Assembly (NCBI GenBank): GCA_033239525.1
Contig: BSYO01000020.1
Location: 6,015,892 to 6,079,891 of the forward strand
Direction of reading: 5' to 3'
Source of the DNA: Nepenthes gracilis
Lineage: Eukaryota; Streptophyta; Magnoliopsida; Caryophyllales; Nepenthaceae
Length of the DNA stretch: 64,000 bases
This document shows positions 25,251 to 36,051 of this stretch, piece after piece (position 1 is the stretch's first letter; each line of letters starts with the position of its first letter). The translations under genes were made by a program, and so were the position numbers. Under the pieces are notes generated by a model, which was not told the DNA's origin, did not search any database, and saw only the letters and a program-made list of their open reading frames with translations.

Positions 25251-26684
25251 GATTTAAATACTATAAGACTTGTGTTTTTTATAATTGAACTATATGAATA
25301 TTAGTTAATCTAAGCGAATGATTCTTATTTTGTGTTGTAAAGTTTTGCATTTTTAGAAATTTTTAAAGGTGATTTTTCCCCTTTTGCAAGGTATTTCCTT
25401 GAATAGATTTCTTAATTGTTTTGAGTAATCGATTTTTTTACAATCTTTTTTAAATTCACTTTACTCAATTTCATTGTAAAGGAAGAGTTTCTCTCTTTAA
25501 CTACTTTTAAATTAGTCTCTGATGTTTTTTTTACATAAATGCATTCAGATGACTTTCTAAAAATAAGCGTAGTGGTCTGCCAAAGCCATGTAATGCTACT
25601 ACTATGCCATATTTTTTTAATCCTGGGGTTCAAGCCATATGGGAGAAGATCGTGTATTAATAGACTTCTTAGAACAATTGGATAACAGAGAAGTTTCTTC
25701 GTACAATAAATTTGACATGCTTTTTTAAGAGAAGTTCCTCTTAATAAGACATGCTTTTTTAACCTTAGTTAATCTTATATCTTAATTTGTATACAACCAA
25801 TCTGACGATTTGAAATTCTGATGAACCACTCACTCGAATAGAATCATTTTCGTCAATTATCGGATAGTTCCTCGACAAGGTGATTATTTAGCATAACAAT
25901 TCTATGTGATGGCTATTATATCGTTTTGCCTATTTGAAGAAGCTATTTGCAAAATTTTATTATATTATTAATGAACCTATCAATACATTTTCTTGAAAAA
26001 GACAAGCACGTCGTATGAGGGTATTTGCTTCATATATTAAAATAAATTTAAAAAACCCCATAAATGATCTCTTGTGAAAGGTACAGTTTGGGTAGTTTTG
26101 AGAAGGAGAGGAATTTTCAAAGTCTTTCTGATCATTTCAAATGCTTTATATAATATAAAATGAAACCCCATGGCGCCGCCGGTAGCGACGGCGTAGTCAT
26201 AGTTTGACCAGTTGGTCAAATCTGTCGACCAAGTCTTAATTTTGCATGCAATTCCAAATAATTTCATCAATTTTCATATGAATTCAAAGCTTCAATTTTT
26301 TACCAAGTCGTATGACTTCAAAGAACCGTATAGCAGCCACTGTGATAGAAACTGGAGATCCTACCTCTAGTTAAGAAAAGTAAGATCTTTTTTTTTTTAA
26401 AATAAAATTATTAAATTAAGATTTAATAATAAATATTTAAAAATAAAAAAATATTAAAGATAATTATATTTTTAAAAAAACTATAATATTAATACATATT
26501 AAATATAAAATCTAATATTTTTAAAATAATTAATAAAATATAACTATTTAGATGATACTATTTAATATTTAAATTTTAAACATTAAATTTATTTTAATTC
26601 AACGATTTAAATAGGAAAAGATTTCCCATTTGTTGTATTTGTGTTAAGTCTAAAATAAAAATAATAAGTCATTTCAAGAATCCT
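25251..26684. other. Intergenic region downstream of the kinase gene
   Basis: AT-rich, no supported gene. The part next to 26685 is the 3' flank of the receptor kinase; minus-strand AT-rich sequence after the stop could hold its poly(A) signal but no canonical AATAAA stands out in the first 45 bases. A 77-codon minus-strand frame at 26270-26037 has no recognised domain. Confidence 0.6.
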
Positions 26685-29074
26685 TTACTCAGAACCAATA
26701 GAGATTGAACAAGTAGAGATGCTTCCGTGACTATCATCACACAAAGCCAATGATCTCTCCAAATTAGCAACAATATCGGTCATTGTTGGCCTGTCTTTGC
26801 CCTCCAAATTCACACAATGCATGGCAGTATAAGCTACTAATTCAACGGCCTCAGATTCATTCAACTCCGGTGGCCCGACCCTCCGGTCCAAGATCTTTCC
26901 CAACTCTCCGGCCATAATTTCCGGCACTGCAAAATCCACCACGCTAGTCGGAACTCCTCCGTTGTCATTTTCACTCTTAAATATTGCTTTCTTCCCCGTC
27001 AAAAGCTCCAGCAACACAACTCCTAAGCCATACACATCATTCTTTGTAGTCAGCACATTTAGGCCATAGTACTCCGGGTCAATGTACCCCACAGTCCCGG
27101 CTGGCTTCAACGGCCAGAATTCACATTCCGATTCAGGACCCATCAATGATAACCCGAAATCAGACACCCTCGCGGTCCAATTCTCATCAAGCAAGATGTT
27201 TGAAGACTTGATATCGCGGTGAATTATAGGCGGGACTGCATAGTTGTGGAGATATTCGATGCCACGGGCAGCATCTAACGCAATCTTGATCCTTATTTTC
27301 CATGAATTCACAAAACTACAGCTCTTTTCCAAGTTCTTCTCATCATGCAGGTGATCATAGAGAGCACCATTTTTCATGTACTCATAAACAAGCAGCCTCT
27401 CGTCCCTTTCTTCACAATAACCCACAAGCCTAACCAAATGCTTGTGATGAAGCCTTGACAAGAATGCCAATTCAGACTGAAATGCGCTCTCCTTCTCTTG
27501 AAACTTCTTCGTCTTCGGACCTGTCTCTCCCCGTTTGATAGCGACCTCACGACCGTCAGCTAACTTGGCCCTGTAAACCACACCAAAGCTGCCAGCACCG
27601 ATCTTGTTCTCCAGAGAGAACTCATTGGTGGCTGCTGCTAGCTCAGAGAAGGTGAATTCATCTGCTCTCTCTGTATGTTTTGTTGAAGATGTTCCGCTCC
27701 TTTGGCGCCTCATTGCCCTTGAGCTCTGGCGCCGTATTGTGGATGATCTTGAAGGCGGGCTATTATTGCTGGACATATGCCCAGGAATAGAACCGGTTCG
27801 AGTGATTGTTGGCTGTACTGAATTGTGAATTTTCTTCCTTCCAAAACAAACACCAGTGTATAAGCAATAAACTATAGTGCATATGCCCACAAAAGCCCCA
27901 ACAGATCCGATAATGGCAAATGCCAATAAACCCCTTCTCAAGGGCTTTGATGGTGATGAAGATACTGATGGCGATGGAGGAGGAGAAACTGTCGACGACG
28001 ACGGAGATGGAGAACTACAAGGCAAGCAAATTAAACCAGAACGAGAACAGAGTTTTTGGGAATCAGGATAAATGCCACAGCTACAAGAAGACTGAACGCA
28101 TGGCCCCGGAAGAATGGATGGTAAAGGAAGATAAACACCAGAATAGCCATCACTAGACCATCCAGGACCCCAACAAATAATTGAAAAATTTCCACTGCTC
28201 AATCCACAAACAAAATCCAGCCCAGAAACAATAGATTCAAACGAAACTCCGAGTGTCAAATTGCTTGAGTATTCGCCTCCTCCACCCCAACAAACAACTG
28301 AATGATTGGAATCCCTAATTGCACAGCTATAATTCAATCCAAGGGCTAATTTTGAAAACGATCCGCCACTGGGGGGACTCAATTGTCCAGAACTGTTGTT
28401 TCCTTTGCATATCAAAGATCCATTTAGATTATACCCACAAACATGCTGGCCACCAGCAACAATGCTAGACATTGAAATATTATCAAATTGTTCTTGGATC
28501 GAATTGGCAATAGTTGAATTACTGCCCCAACATTGGACCCCACTATTATTAATCGAAATCGCACAAGAAAAACCCAACCCAGACGAAATTGATCGAAATC
28601 CACTAACCCCAATAGGAGGATGAGTCGAACCCCCATTCCTCTCCAACACTTGAGCTGATTCGTCCCGTTAGAAACGGCACAAATTTGATCACTGCCAACA
28701 GAAATCGCACTCAACAAATCGTCGCGGCTATAGTAGATTCTCTTGGGAGTGAACGTACCGTTTGGGGTAGTGTCCCAGCAGAGGATACTGAAGCCACCGG
28801 AGCGAAGGCCGCAGAAGAAGCTCCGGCCGCCGGCGATGGAGTCGTAGGAGATATTGGGATGGATGGGAATAGTTTGGCCGTTCTTGTAGCACTCGATGCG
28901 GCGGTTGGGCTCGTTGGCGACGATGCCGCAGACGGTGGTGGTCGAGTACACAACCGCGATGCTGGAGCCGGCGCCGATGCCATGGAGGGTTTGAGGAAGA
29001 CAGAGAAAGACGAAGATGCAGAGAGCGGCGGCGCGTGTGAGCGAGAAGGCGGGTGGGTTTATAGTCTTCGTCAT
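26685..29074 (-). CDS. CCR4: CRINKLY4-related receptor-like serine/threonine kinase (CCR3/CCR4-like), one frameshift
   Basis: Single-exon gene of about 796 codons, in the size range of the CRINKLY4-related kinases, which signal at the plasma membrane. From the ATG at 29074: a signal peptide (hydrophobic ALCIFVFLCLPQTLHG), then seven RCC1-like CRINKLY repeats with the typical G..FSCAI or VCG endings, expected to fold as an extracellular propeller; a cysteine-rich stretch (CVQSSCSCGIYP..LCSRSGLICLPC); a Pro/Ser linker; a membrane segment (LLAFAIIGSVGAFVGICTIV); and a full kinase. Visible kinase residues: glycine loop GAGSFGVV, lysine in AIKRG, HRDIKSSN, DFG and GTVGYIDPEYY, so an active RD kinase by sequence. 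The tail is DSHGSISTCSI. A one-base shift near 28642 separates the first about 143 codons from the rest. CCR4 is the best-fitting member from memory of the family; CCR3 is the alternative. Family certain, member less so. Confidence 0.88.
28637..28646 (-). other. One-base frameshift within the kinase gene
   Basis: Upstream the frame ends ..NGTNQLKCWRG and runs into unrelated residues; downstream the correct frame starts NGGSTHPPIGVSGF. A single missing base in the minus-strand run agaggaatggggg would explain it. Everything on both sides is well conserved family sequence with no other break, so either a sequencing error in a G-rich run or a very recent inactivation. Confidence 0.85.
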
Positions 29075-29460
29075 CTACGAGGTCGAGCATCTAGAACTGT
29101 TGACCGCTGCGTTTCGATTCCCTTCATTGGGGAAGCATAAAAAACAGCTTGCAACTGAATGCGAAAGAAAGTGAATAAAAGTGTTTCCAGCATTTAAAGT
29201 TGGTGGAGAAACGAGATAATGCATAGACAGAGAGAGAGAGAGAGAGGGAGAGAAGCAACTTCGGAAACTGAATTGGGATGATTTGGGTATTGATTCTAGT
29301 GAGAACATAGAAAGGAAGGAAATAAAGAAGAAGACGAATCGCAGAGAAATGCAAATCAATGCCCAAGGAAGTACGGGATTGCGACGACGTCTGTTTTAAA
29401 AAGGCAAACAGGTGAGAACGGGAACGAGGGAAAAAGCGCATCGTGCGAACTTGTTGACGA
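29075..29460 (-). promoter_or_regulatory. Putative 5' leader and proximal promoter of the kinase gene
   Basis: Upstream of the ATG at 29074. The minus strand is pyrimidine-rich with a CT microsatellite (plus-strand GA run 29231-29250), common in plant 5' leaders. An AT-rich stretch at about 29505-29525 (minus: atttatatatttttt) could serve as a TATA region; this is a guess from composition. Confidence 0.4.
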
Positions 29461-32400
29461 GTGTGTTGTACTAAAATTCATATGTATTATTTCATATATT
29501 TTATTAAAAAATATATAAATTTTATCGAAATATATAATAAATTACTTACCATAATTTTTTTTTATTTTAATAATTTTTACATGATGTAATTAGGACACAG
29601 ACTGTTAAATTTGTAGGAAAGTGTTTATTTTATTTGTTTCTGAATTTTTTAATGTTTGGGAGTTTTTTTTTTCTTTTTTTATTATCCATTGTTTTATTTA
29701 TTTATTTTTTAACCGGAGCATTTTTTTGTTATTTGATTATGTCCTTTTTTTCGTTTCATTTGCTATGCATCAATAAAGATGATTTTGATCACTTAATTTG
29801 GTGACATTCTAATCATAATTGGTTGTTCGTAGCCTTATGATGATTTGAATAGGATGATGGATTAGGATTTGGTCAGTTGGAAGAGAAGGGACACCAAAGA
29901 TTAAGTTTCTAGGTTAACACTTGCGGCTATGGTGTTTATAATTTGATGGAGAGGAGTCAGCACCTCTTTAAGCAAGATGACCATAAGAGGGAAGAAAAGG
30001 CTAGCCATGGCATTGTAACTTTTTGACTATAAAAGGGTTAATAGATTATATTTATAGGTAGCATTAAGTGATTTTACAAGTTAGCTGTGAAATAAATGTC
30101 AAAATATTTTTACAAGTTGACTGTAAAAAAAAAAAAAAATTAAACCATAGAATACTTATATAAGTAAACCATAAGAGAGATGTGAGCCATTGATTATATA
30201 GTACAGATTACTTTTGTAAGTGGATTGTGAGCCTTAGAAGGATTCTGTAAGATGATCATAAGAATGATTATTAAATTTGTTGATTTGTTTATTTTATTGA
30301 GTGTTTTTATCAAAATTTATTGGTTGAATTTTGTTTAATAATTTGGTTAATGGGGCTATGTTACGTTTAATTTTTATCTATGTCTGCTTGTATAATATAA
30401 AAAATGATCTTGTACATAATTTTATTGATTGTACAAGTTTACTAACTTATCGAAAAATAATATTTAAATATAAGATAGTTTTTGGATAGAATAAGGATTG
30501 GTGGGTTATTTATTGAAATATAATTTACATACCATTTTTTAGGATATATGGATAGTTTGGATTCACATTTATTAGAATCAAACCATCAACTTGAGGACAA
30601 AATCTGCTTAATATATCCAATCTAAGATTGCCCTTATGGCCATTGTTTTTTTTAACTAAAAAGATCAGAGCTTTTTGACTTTTTTTCATTCGAATTTCTC
30701 ATTTGACAATGAGAAGACAATTATGTGATTTGAAACGTTTTTGCTGCAAAAGCTGTTGTTGATATAAGAGGTATTGCTTGATTCAATTTGTGGCAATGAG
30801 TTTGATTCATCAATGTTGACGTGGAGGGTATCACTTAGAAGGGAACCTAAGAGAGGCATGATAGACAGATAGATTTTACAAGTGGACAACAAAAGTGGCA
30901 AAAGACAAAGAGCGTTCCCTCAAAGTGAATTATATTAGAAATGTGAGCCATAAAGATATCTTATAAATGGACTATCAAAAAGGTAAAAATCACAAAGCAG
31001 CTCTATAAATGGGACGTGAGAGTGGCACAAATCACATATTTCACAGCAAAATCTTCATCCACAAGTTGACCACAAAATAGACGCGAATCTCAACATGGTT
31101 GCATAAAGAAATTTTGCATCAGACAATACAAAATTTGTTAATTGAATGATTTGGTTAAGTGTTACAAAGGAAATTTTTGCTTTGATTCTCGTTAGCTGAC
31201 CTTGTTGACTAGATTGGATTGTTTTCATTTTTTTCGACCCCAATCTACTTGTGTGATATAGGATATGATTGTGTATATAATAATTTTATTAATTTTTATA
31301 AATTTACTTATGAAATTTAGATAAATTATCAAATGGTTATTACACATGTTGGTTTGATTTTTACTTTTAGTAACATTAATTCATTAACCTATGAGCCGTT
31401 TGTTCTATTTAAGGGATCACGTAAATTTTAATAATGGTATAAGAAGTATAATCGTGACAATATAATTTACTGAAAAAGATGATGAGTTGATGTGAAACAT
31501 CGTGGAAGTATACAAGTCATAAATGCACAAACAAACAAGAACCACCCTTATTGCACACTGGTGGAAGGTTCCACATATAGAAAAATTCAACTTTAGATAT
31601 CTTTTAAAATTTTGATTACGTGCTCAAGATTTGAAAATGAAACATGACTGAAAAAAACGTCAAAAATGACTGAAAAATTAACTCAACTGAAAAGTAAGTG
31701 CATATCGCCCAAGTTTAAAGCCGAGGCTAAAAATAATCAGTTGAAAAGACTTCTAAAAATTTGTGGGCTCTATGATAAATGATAAACTTATAGGATCAAA
31801 TCCAAAGAAGATGTAAGATATTTGGGACCATTTGATATTAGAGAGGTACCACAACTTGCCAAGAGGATAATCGATCTAAATTACCTCAATTGATGTACAT
31901 GGTGTTCATTTATTCATCTATATCATATAATATTTATAAAAATTAACTGATAAATAAAATATTATATTATCTAAAAATATCTCAAAAGTATTAAAAAAAA
32001 AATTACCAAAACATATCCCTCTCCACATTACAAGAGAAATGGATTGAGGTTTTATTTTGCTTCAAAATTAAGTGAAATGGATGTATATAAAAAAAAAATT
32101 ATAGTTTTTGGTATATTTACCCTAAGAAAAGAGCAAATTTATACGACTAATCAATTTATTTAATTTTTATTAAATTTAGTTTTGGGTAAAATTAAATTTA
32201 TATTTGTCCAATTTAATAAATTTAGAATAATATTCATAAAAGGATAAAATATAGTAAATATAATTTGTAAACTTAACTTTAGAAGATTAGATATAATATC
32301 AAATTTTCAACATAAAATTGAGATAAAAAAAATAGATTTTTTTTTATAATTTATCTTTACAAAATATTAAATTAGAAGTTTATCAAATCAGGTGAATATA

Positions 32401-33533
32401 AGTCACTTTTAATTTTTAAATTAAAAATTATTTTAAATCACTTTTAATTTTTTTCTAATTTATTTTGATTTATTTTATAAATATTTACTATATTTTTTCT
32501 TTGTTTTGTCAAACGTTAAAGTTGAGTGGGTGAAACAAATCGAAAGGAAACGGACGCTTAGGAGGAAACGTACTTAGGCGCGTGTTTGACAGTCAAACTG
32601 CGAAACTTCCAATTCATACAGGTTGAACAAACGTTATGCTTCGTGGCATTCTCGGCCATGAAACGGCGGTTCTCGTCCAGTTGTGAGCCTGTAATTCTAA
32701 TAGAGGTTGAAATATAACGTTATGTCTCGTCAAATGTTAATTGAAAACAAATCGAAAGGAAACGGACGCTTAGGGGGAAACGTGCTTAGACGCGTGTTTG
32801 ATAGTCAACTGCGAAACTTCCAATTCATACAGTGAGAACAAGCGTTATACTCGTGAATTTAATACTGATAAGCTTGTTGTCTAAATATAACGTTATAAAT
32901 ATAATAAATATATAATAAATAGATTTAATTAAAATTAAATTTGAGATGAATATTAGACAAGTTTAGATAAAACTTTATAATCAATATATTGAACCGAATA
33001 GAATAAGGTCCAATCACTTCAAGCAAAAAGCTTTATCTGTGCTCATCTATAAGATAAGTTGGATCGGATCAGACTCATAAATAAACTTTTTTTTAACATA
33101 TTTATTTAGATATTTATATTTATGTAAAAAATATATATAAGTATATAATATTTTAAAGATTATAATATTAAGGAAAAAATATTATGTAATTATATATTTT
33201 AATAAAAAATATTACATAAGAATTATTAATTATGTAAAAATATAATATATTAAAATAATTTTTTAAGTTTAATATTTATTTAATATAAAAAATACATATA
33301 TTTATAAAAAAATATATAATCTGAGTGAGGTCAAATTAAACCACATATTTTTATCTATGACTATACCTAACTCAAAATATTAATTGGGCTTAACTTTGTG
33401 GTCATATCTTTTATAATATTTTTATATCTTGATCAAACTCTATAAAACTTTGAGTCGCTCAAATTGGGCTGGTTGGACTGTCTGATTTTGATTAGGTCTG
33501 ATAATAAATGCGAAAACATAAAAAAATAACATT
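29461..33533. other. AT-rich intergenic region, no gene seen
   Basis: No supported ORF. Contains homopolymer runs (poly-T near 29665, poly-A at 30127-30140), a loosely repeated motif at 29960-31080, and a 212-220-bp tandem duplication at 32507-32865. The sequence next to 33534 is the left copy of the target duplication of element D. Confidence 0.65.
32507..32865. repeat. Tandem duplication, about 212-220-bp unit, second copy partial
   Basis: The string aaatcgaaaggaaacggacg occurs at 32537 and 32749. Both are followed by gcttagg, ggaaacgt, cgcgtgtttga and cgaaacttccaattcataca. Copy 1 runs about 32507-32726; copy 2 is about 32727-32865 and stops after about 140 bp. Confidence 0.9.
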
Positions 33534-33538
33534 GTATT

Positions 33539-34515
33539 TGATACGTTCCTGGATTGGAATTCCTATACAAATTAGGAAGCCGTTTGATCCTTTCCAACGG
33601 GTTGAATTGAAATGGATTCGATTTTTATCTCTAATAATCTGAATCTTATATATCACAATAAATAAAATGAGAGGTCAGAGGATGGCGAGACTCATTCTTC
33701 GATATATCCTCCAATATTCAAGTCAAAATTCTTTCTATGAAAAAAAAAAAGATGGAGAATGCAAGGTGTGTGAATGCATGTAAAAGAGAGATTGAGTGTG
33801 AACTAGAAGACTGGGCTCTAGAGAATGCGCTCGATGGAAACCAGTTTTTGAGAGAGGGTGTGCACTTAAAGGCGGAGTGGATTAGAAGTAGGAGCATTCG
33901 TAGGCAGAGGAATTTGATAGATGGAGCACTTGTAGGCATAGTGGCTCGATTTTTCTAGGGTGTTTGAGGGCGAGAGAGCTCCCATTTTTGCAAAGGTGAA
34001 GGGGTATTTATAAAGTTAAAGTTGTTGTAGCCTTCCTTAGGCTTCACGCGGCTAATGTCGGTTATTCTGGCAAATCTGTTGAACTGTCTTAGCGATTGTG
34101 GTGGGAGGCATATACAGTAACCGGTGTCTTTTGAAAACATTGCATAGTTGTGATTGCCATTTTGGAGTGATATGTCGTATTGGTAGACATTCTGTAGATA
34201 TTTGTTGAGTTGTCGGGATAGTTGTCATGGTCGTATTATGGCAGGTTTTGCCTATTGTGCTATTGAGGCTGTCAGTAGCTACACAGGAGGGACAACCCCA
34301 TTCGCCCGCTTCCTGCTGAACAATTCCGGATCAACTCACTTGAGCCAACTATATTATTGTGTGGACCTTAGGCTTAACAAGCTGCATAGTGGACCGTTAT
34401 CATTCGAGCTCTTCCGCCTCTTGGTGGGCCTTGATTTTGGGAAAAACATCTGCTGGGTCGTCTCTATTCCTGCGGGTTGGGCCTCGGACCAGCCCATGAT
34501 TTTCCAGATCCACCA
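33539..34515 (-). repeat. 3' LTR of element D
   Basis: Plus-strand edges TGATACGTTCC and GATCCACCA. Pairs with 44118-45111 (shared gagagagggtgtgcactt, tgtagatatttgttg and others). The minus-strand TATA box CTTTATAAATACCCC lies at about 34002-34016. Confidence 0.9.
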
Positions 34516-36051
34516 CTAGCCCCCCAAGCCCAGAGGCCTAACTTGTCAACTCCCTGCATATTTATTAATGGAATGCTAGCTGTAAGACTACACGTGCGCC
34601 CCTTCCGCATGCATTCTGCTAATTCGCTAAATAGTGACGCGGGATTTGATTCGTTGCCCCTTGCGAGATTCGGGGCGATTCTCTGAACCTGGCCATCCTC
34701 TGTCGTCAGCATCATCTTCTTGGTTTAATGTTGACCGATCTCCTTCCGGGCTATAAATAGTGGGGCTCTCTATACCTAAAATCACGAATCATCTTCGCTA
34801 GCCAAATGGTGTGAGAGTTCGAAGTTGGCATGGAGCCTATGCTGTTAAAGGCCGGAGTTGGAATGAGCTCTTATCCAATGTCCGAAGCCGATACCTGAGG
34901 ACGTACTTGAAGTCTACCTTGGTTACCCTCCTTTGCGTAGAAAGCCGCCTCGATTTCCCTCTTTTGCACCTATCTTAAGCCCGAACTTGCGTTTGATCGA
35001 TAAAGGTTTGGGTTTGGGCGGCTACCCCCTCTCTCCCTACTGATGTCGGGTAGTCCTTTTTGGTACCGATCTAAAGAAGGGGGGTCTTAGGCCCCAGAGG
35101 GAAGATGCTTGTTCCTCTTCCAGCCTATTTTGAGGAGGCACCGTTCTTCTGTGGCTCTCAGGAGGACTTTCTTACAATAGGCTATTTGAGAGGGGAGTCT
35201 TTCTTTTCTTTTCATGTTTGGAACCCCCGGATGAGAGTAGGTGCACTGCACCTCGTTCTTAAAGGGGAGAGCTTCGCATGCTCTTTCTTGCAAGAACAAT
35301 AGGGGCTTCTCGCATGCTCTACCTGCTGTTTCAACCTTTTGACGAGGTGGTCAGCAATGAGGTTTGTCTCTTACAATCGTCCATCCTAAAGAATGGTTGG
35401 ATGATTATAGTCAGATTGCTACTCCATGTATTTTTTATTCTTTCTAAATTTGTACATTCACCGTTGTAAGCTTGTTATAAGTTATGAAATGAATTAATGA
35501 ATGGAACTACCAAATATTTTTTATCTTCATATAGAGTGGCTCCACATCCTTGTCTGATTTAAATAGTTGGCACGCTTTATTGTTGTTTCTTATTGTGTAA
35601 TTTCTGACAATCCGACAATCTAAAATGTTGATAACCTAACTTGTAATGATCTGTCCCGAGTGCTTGGCTAAGATGCATATTAACCAAATCGATCATGGGA
35701 CTACCTGGGTTGTCAGTCTGCCGCTTCTCAAAAATCCCATTTCAAGGCATCATTATCTGCACAGTGTCGTTGACTCACTTACATAGGCACTCGGGCTGCC
35801 ATCTGCCTATGGGTTACATAGGGAGGCATTGTGTCAATCGTCATAATTGACCCGGCGAACTGGTGCGCCATGGTATTCTGCGGTGTGGGTACATGTCGCA
35901 ATCATTATGGAAACGCACCTCTTCGATTCCTCTTGCGATGCCATTTCTGGGATAGAGTTTTGGCAATTTAAGTGCAGCCCCTGCCTTTTTCACATTTCTT
36001 TATTCTTCAAATCATTTTTTCCAATTCACCTTCTTTTTATCCCTTACTTTC
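34516..36051 (+). promoter_or_regulatory. Upstream region and long leader of the antisense gene in D
   Basis: Begins with the polypurine tract of D on the minus strand. On the plus strand a consensus TATA box, CTATAAATAG, stands at 34751-34760, so transcription could start near 34785. The region up to the likely start codon at 36052 is about 1.27 kb and holds no convincing coding frame; it may contain a leader intron, but I cannot fix its splice sites. Confidence 0.5.
34751..34760 (+). promoter_or_regulatory. TATA box for the antisense gene in D
   Basis: CTATAAATAG in a GC-rich context on the plus strand, 236 bp inside the 3' LTR edge and outside the LTR. It points opposite to the retroelement genes and towards the antisense gene. 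Confidence 0.55.

Noticed and set aside
26037..26270. 77-codon minus-strand frame downstream of the kinase gene
   Set aside because: No recognised motif, and no intron or promoter signal that would make it an exon; too short to support.
27604..28156. Plus-strand frames across the kinase gene
   Set aside because: Antisense shadows of a well-conserved coding region, without any known domain.
28685..29140. 151-codon plus-strand Ala/Gly/Asp-rich frame
   Set aside because: Lies opposite the signal peptide and first CRINKLY repeats; its composition comes from GC-rich codons of the real gene.
30686..31243. Short minus-strand frames in the intergenic region
   Set aside because: Chance frames across the loosely repeated motif; no domain and no codon bias.
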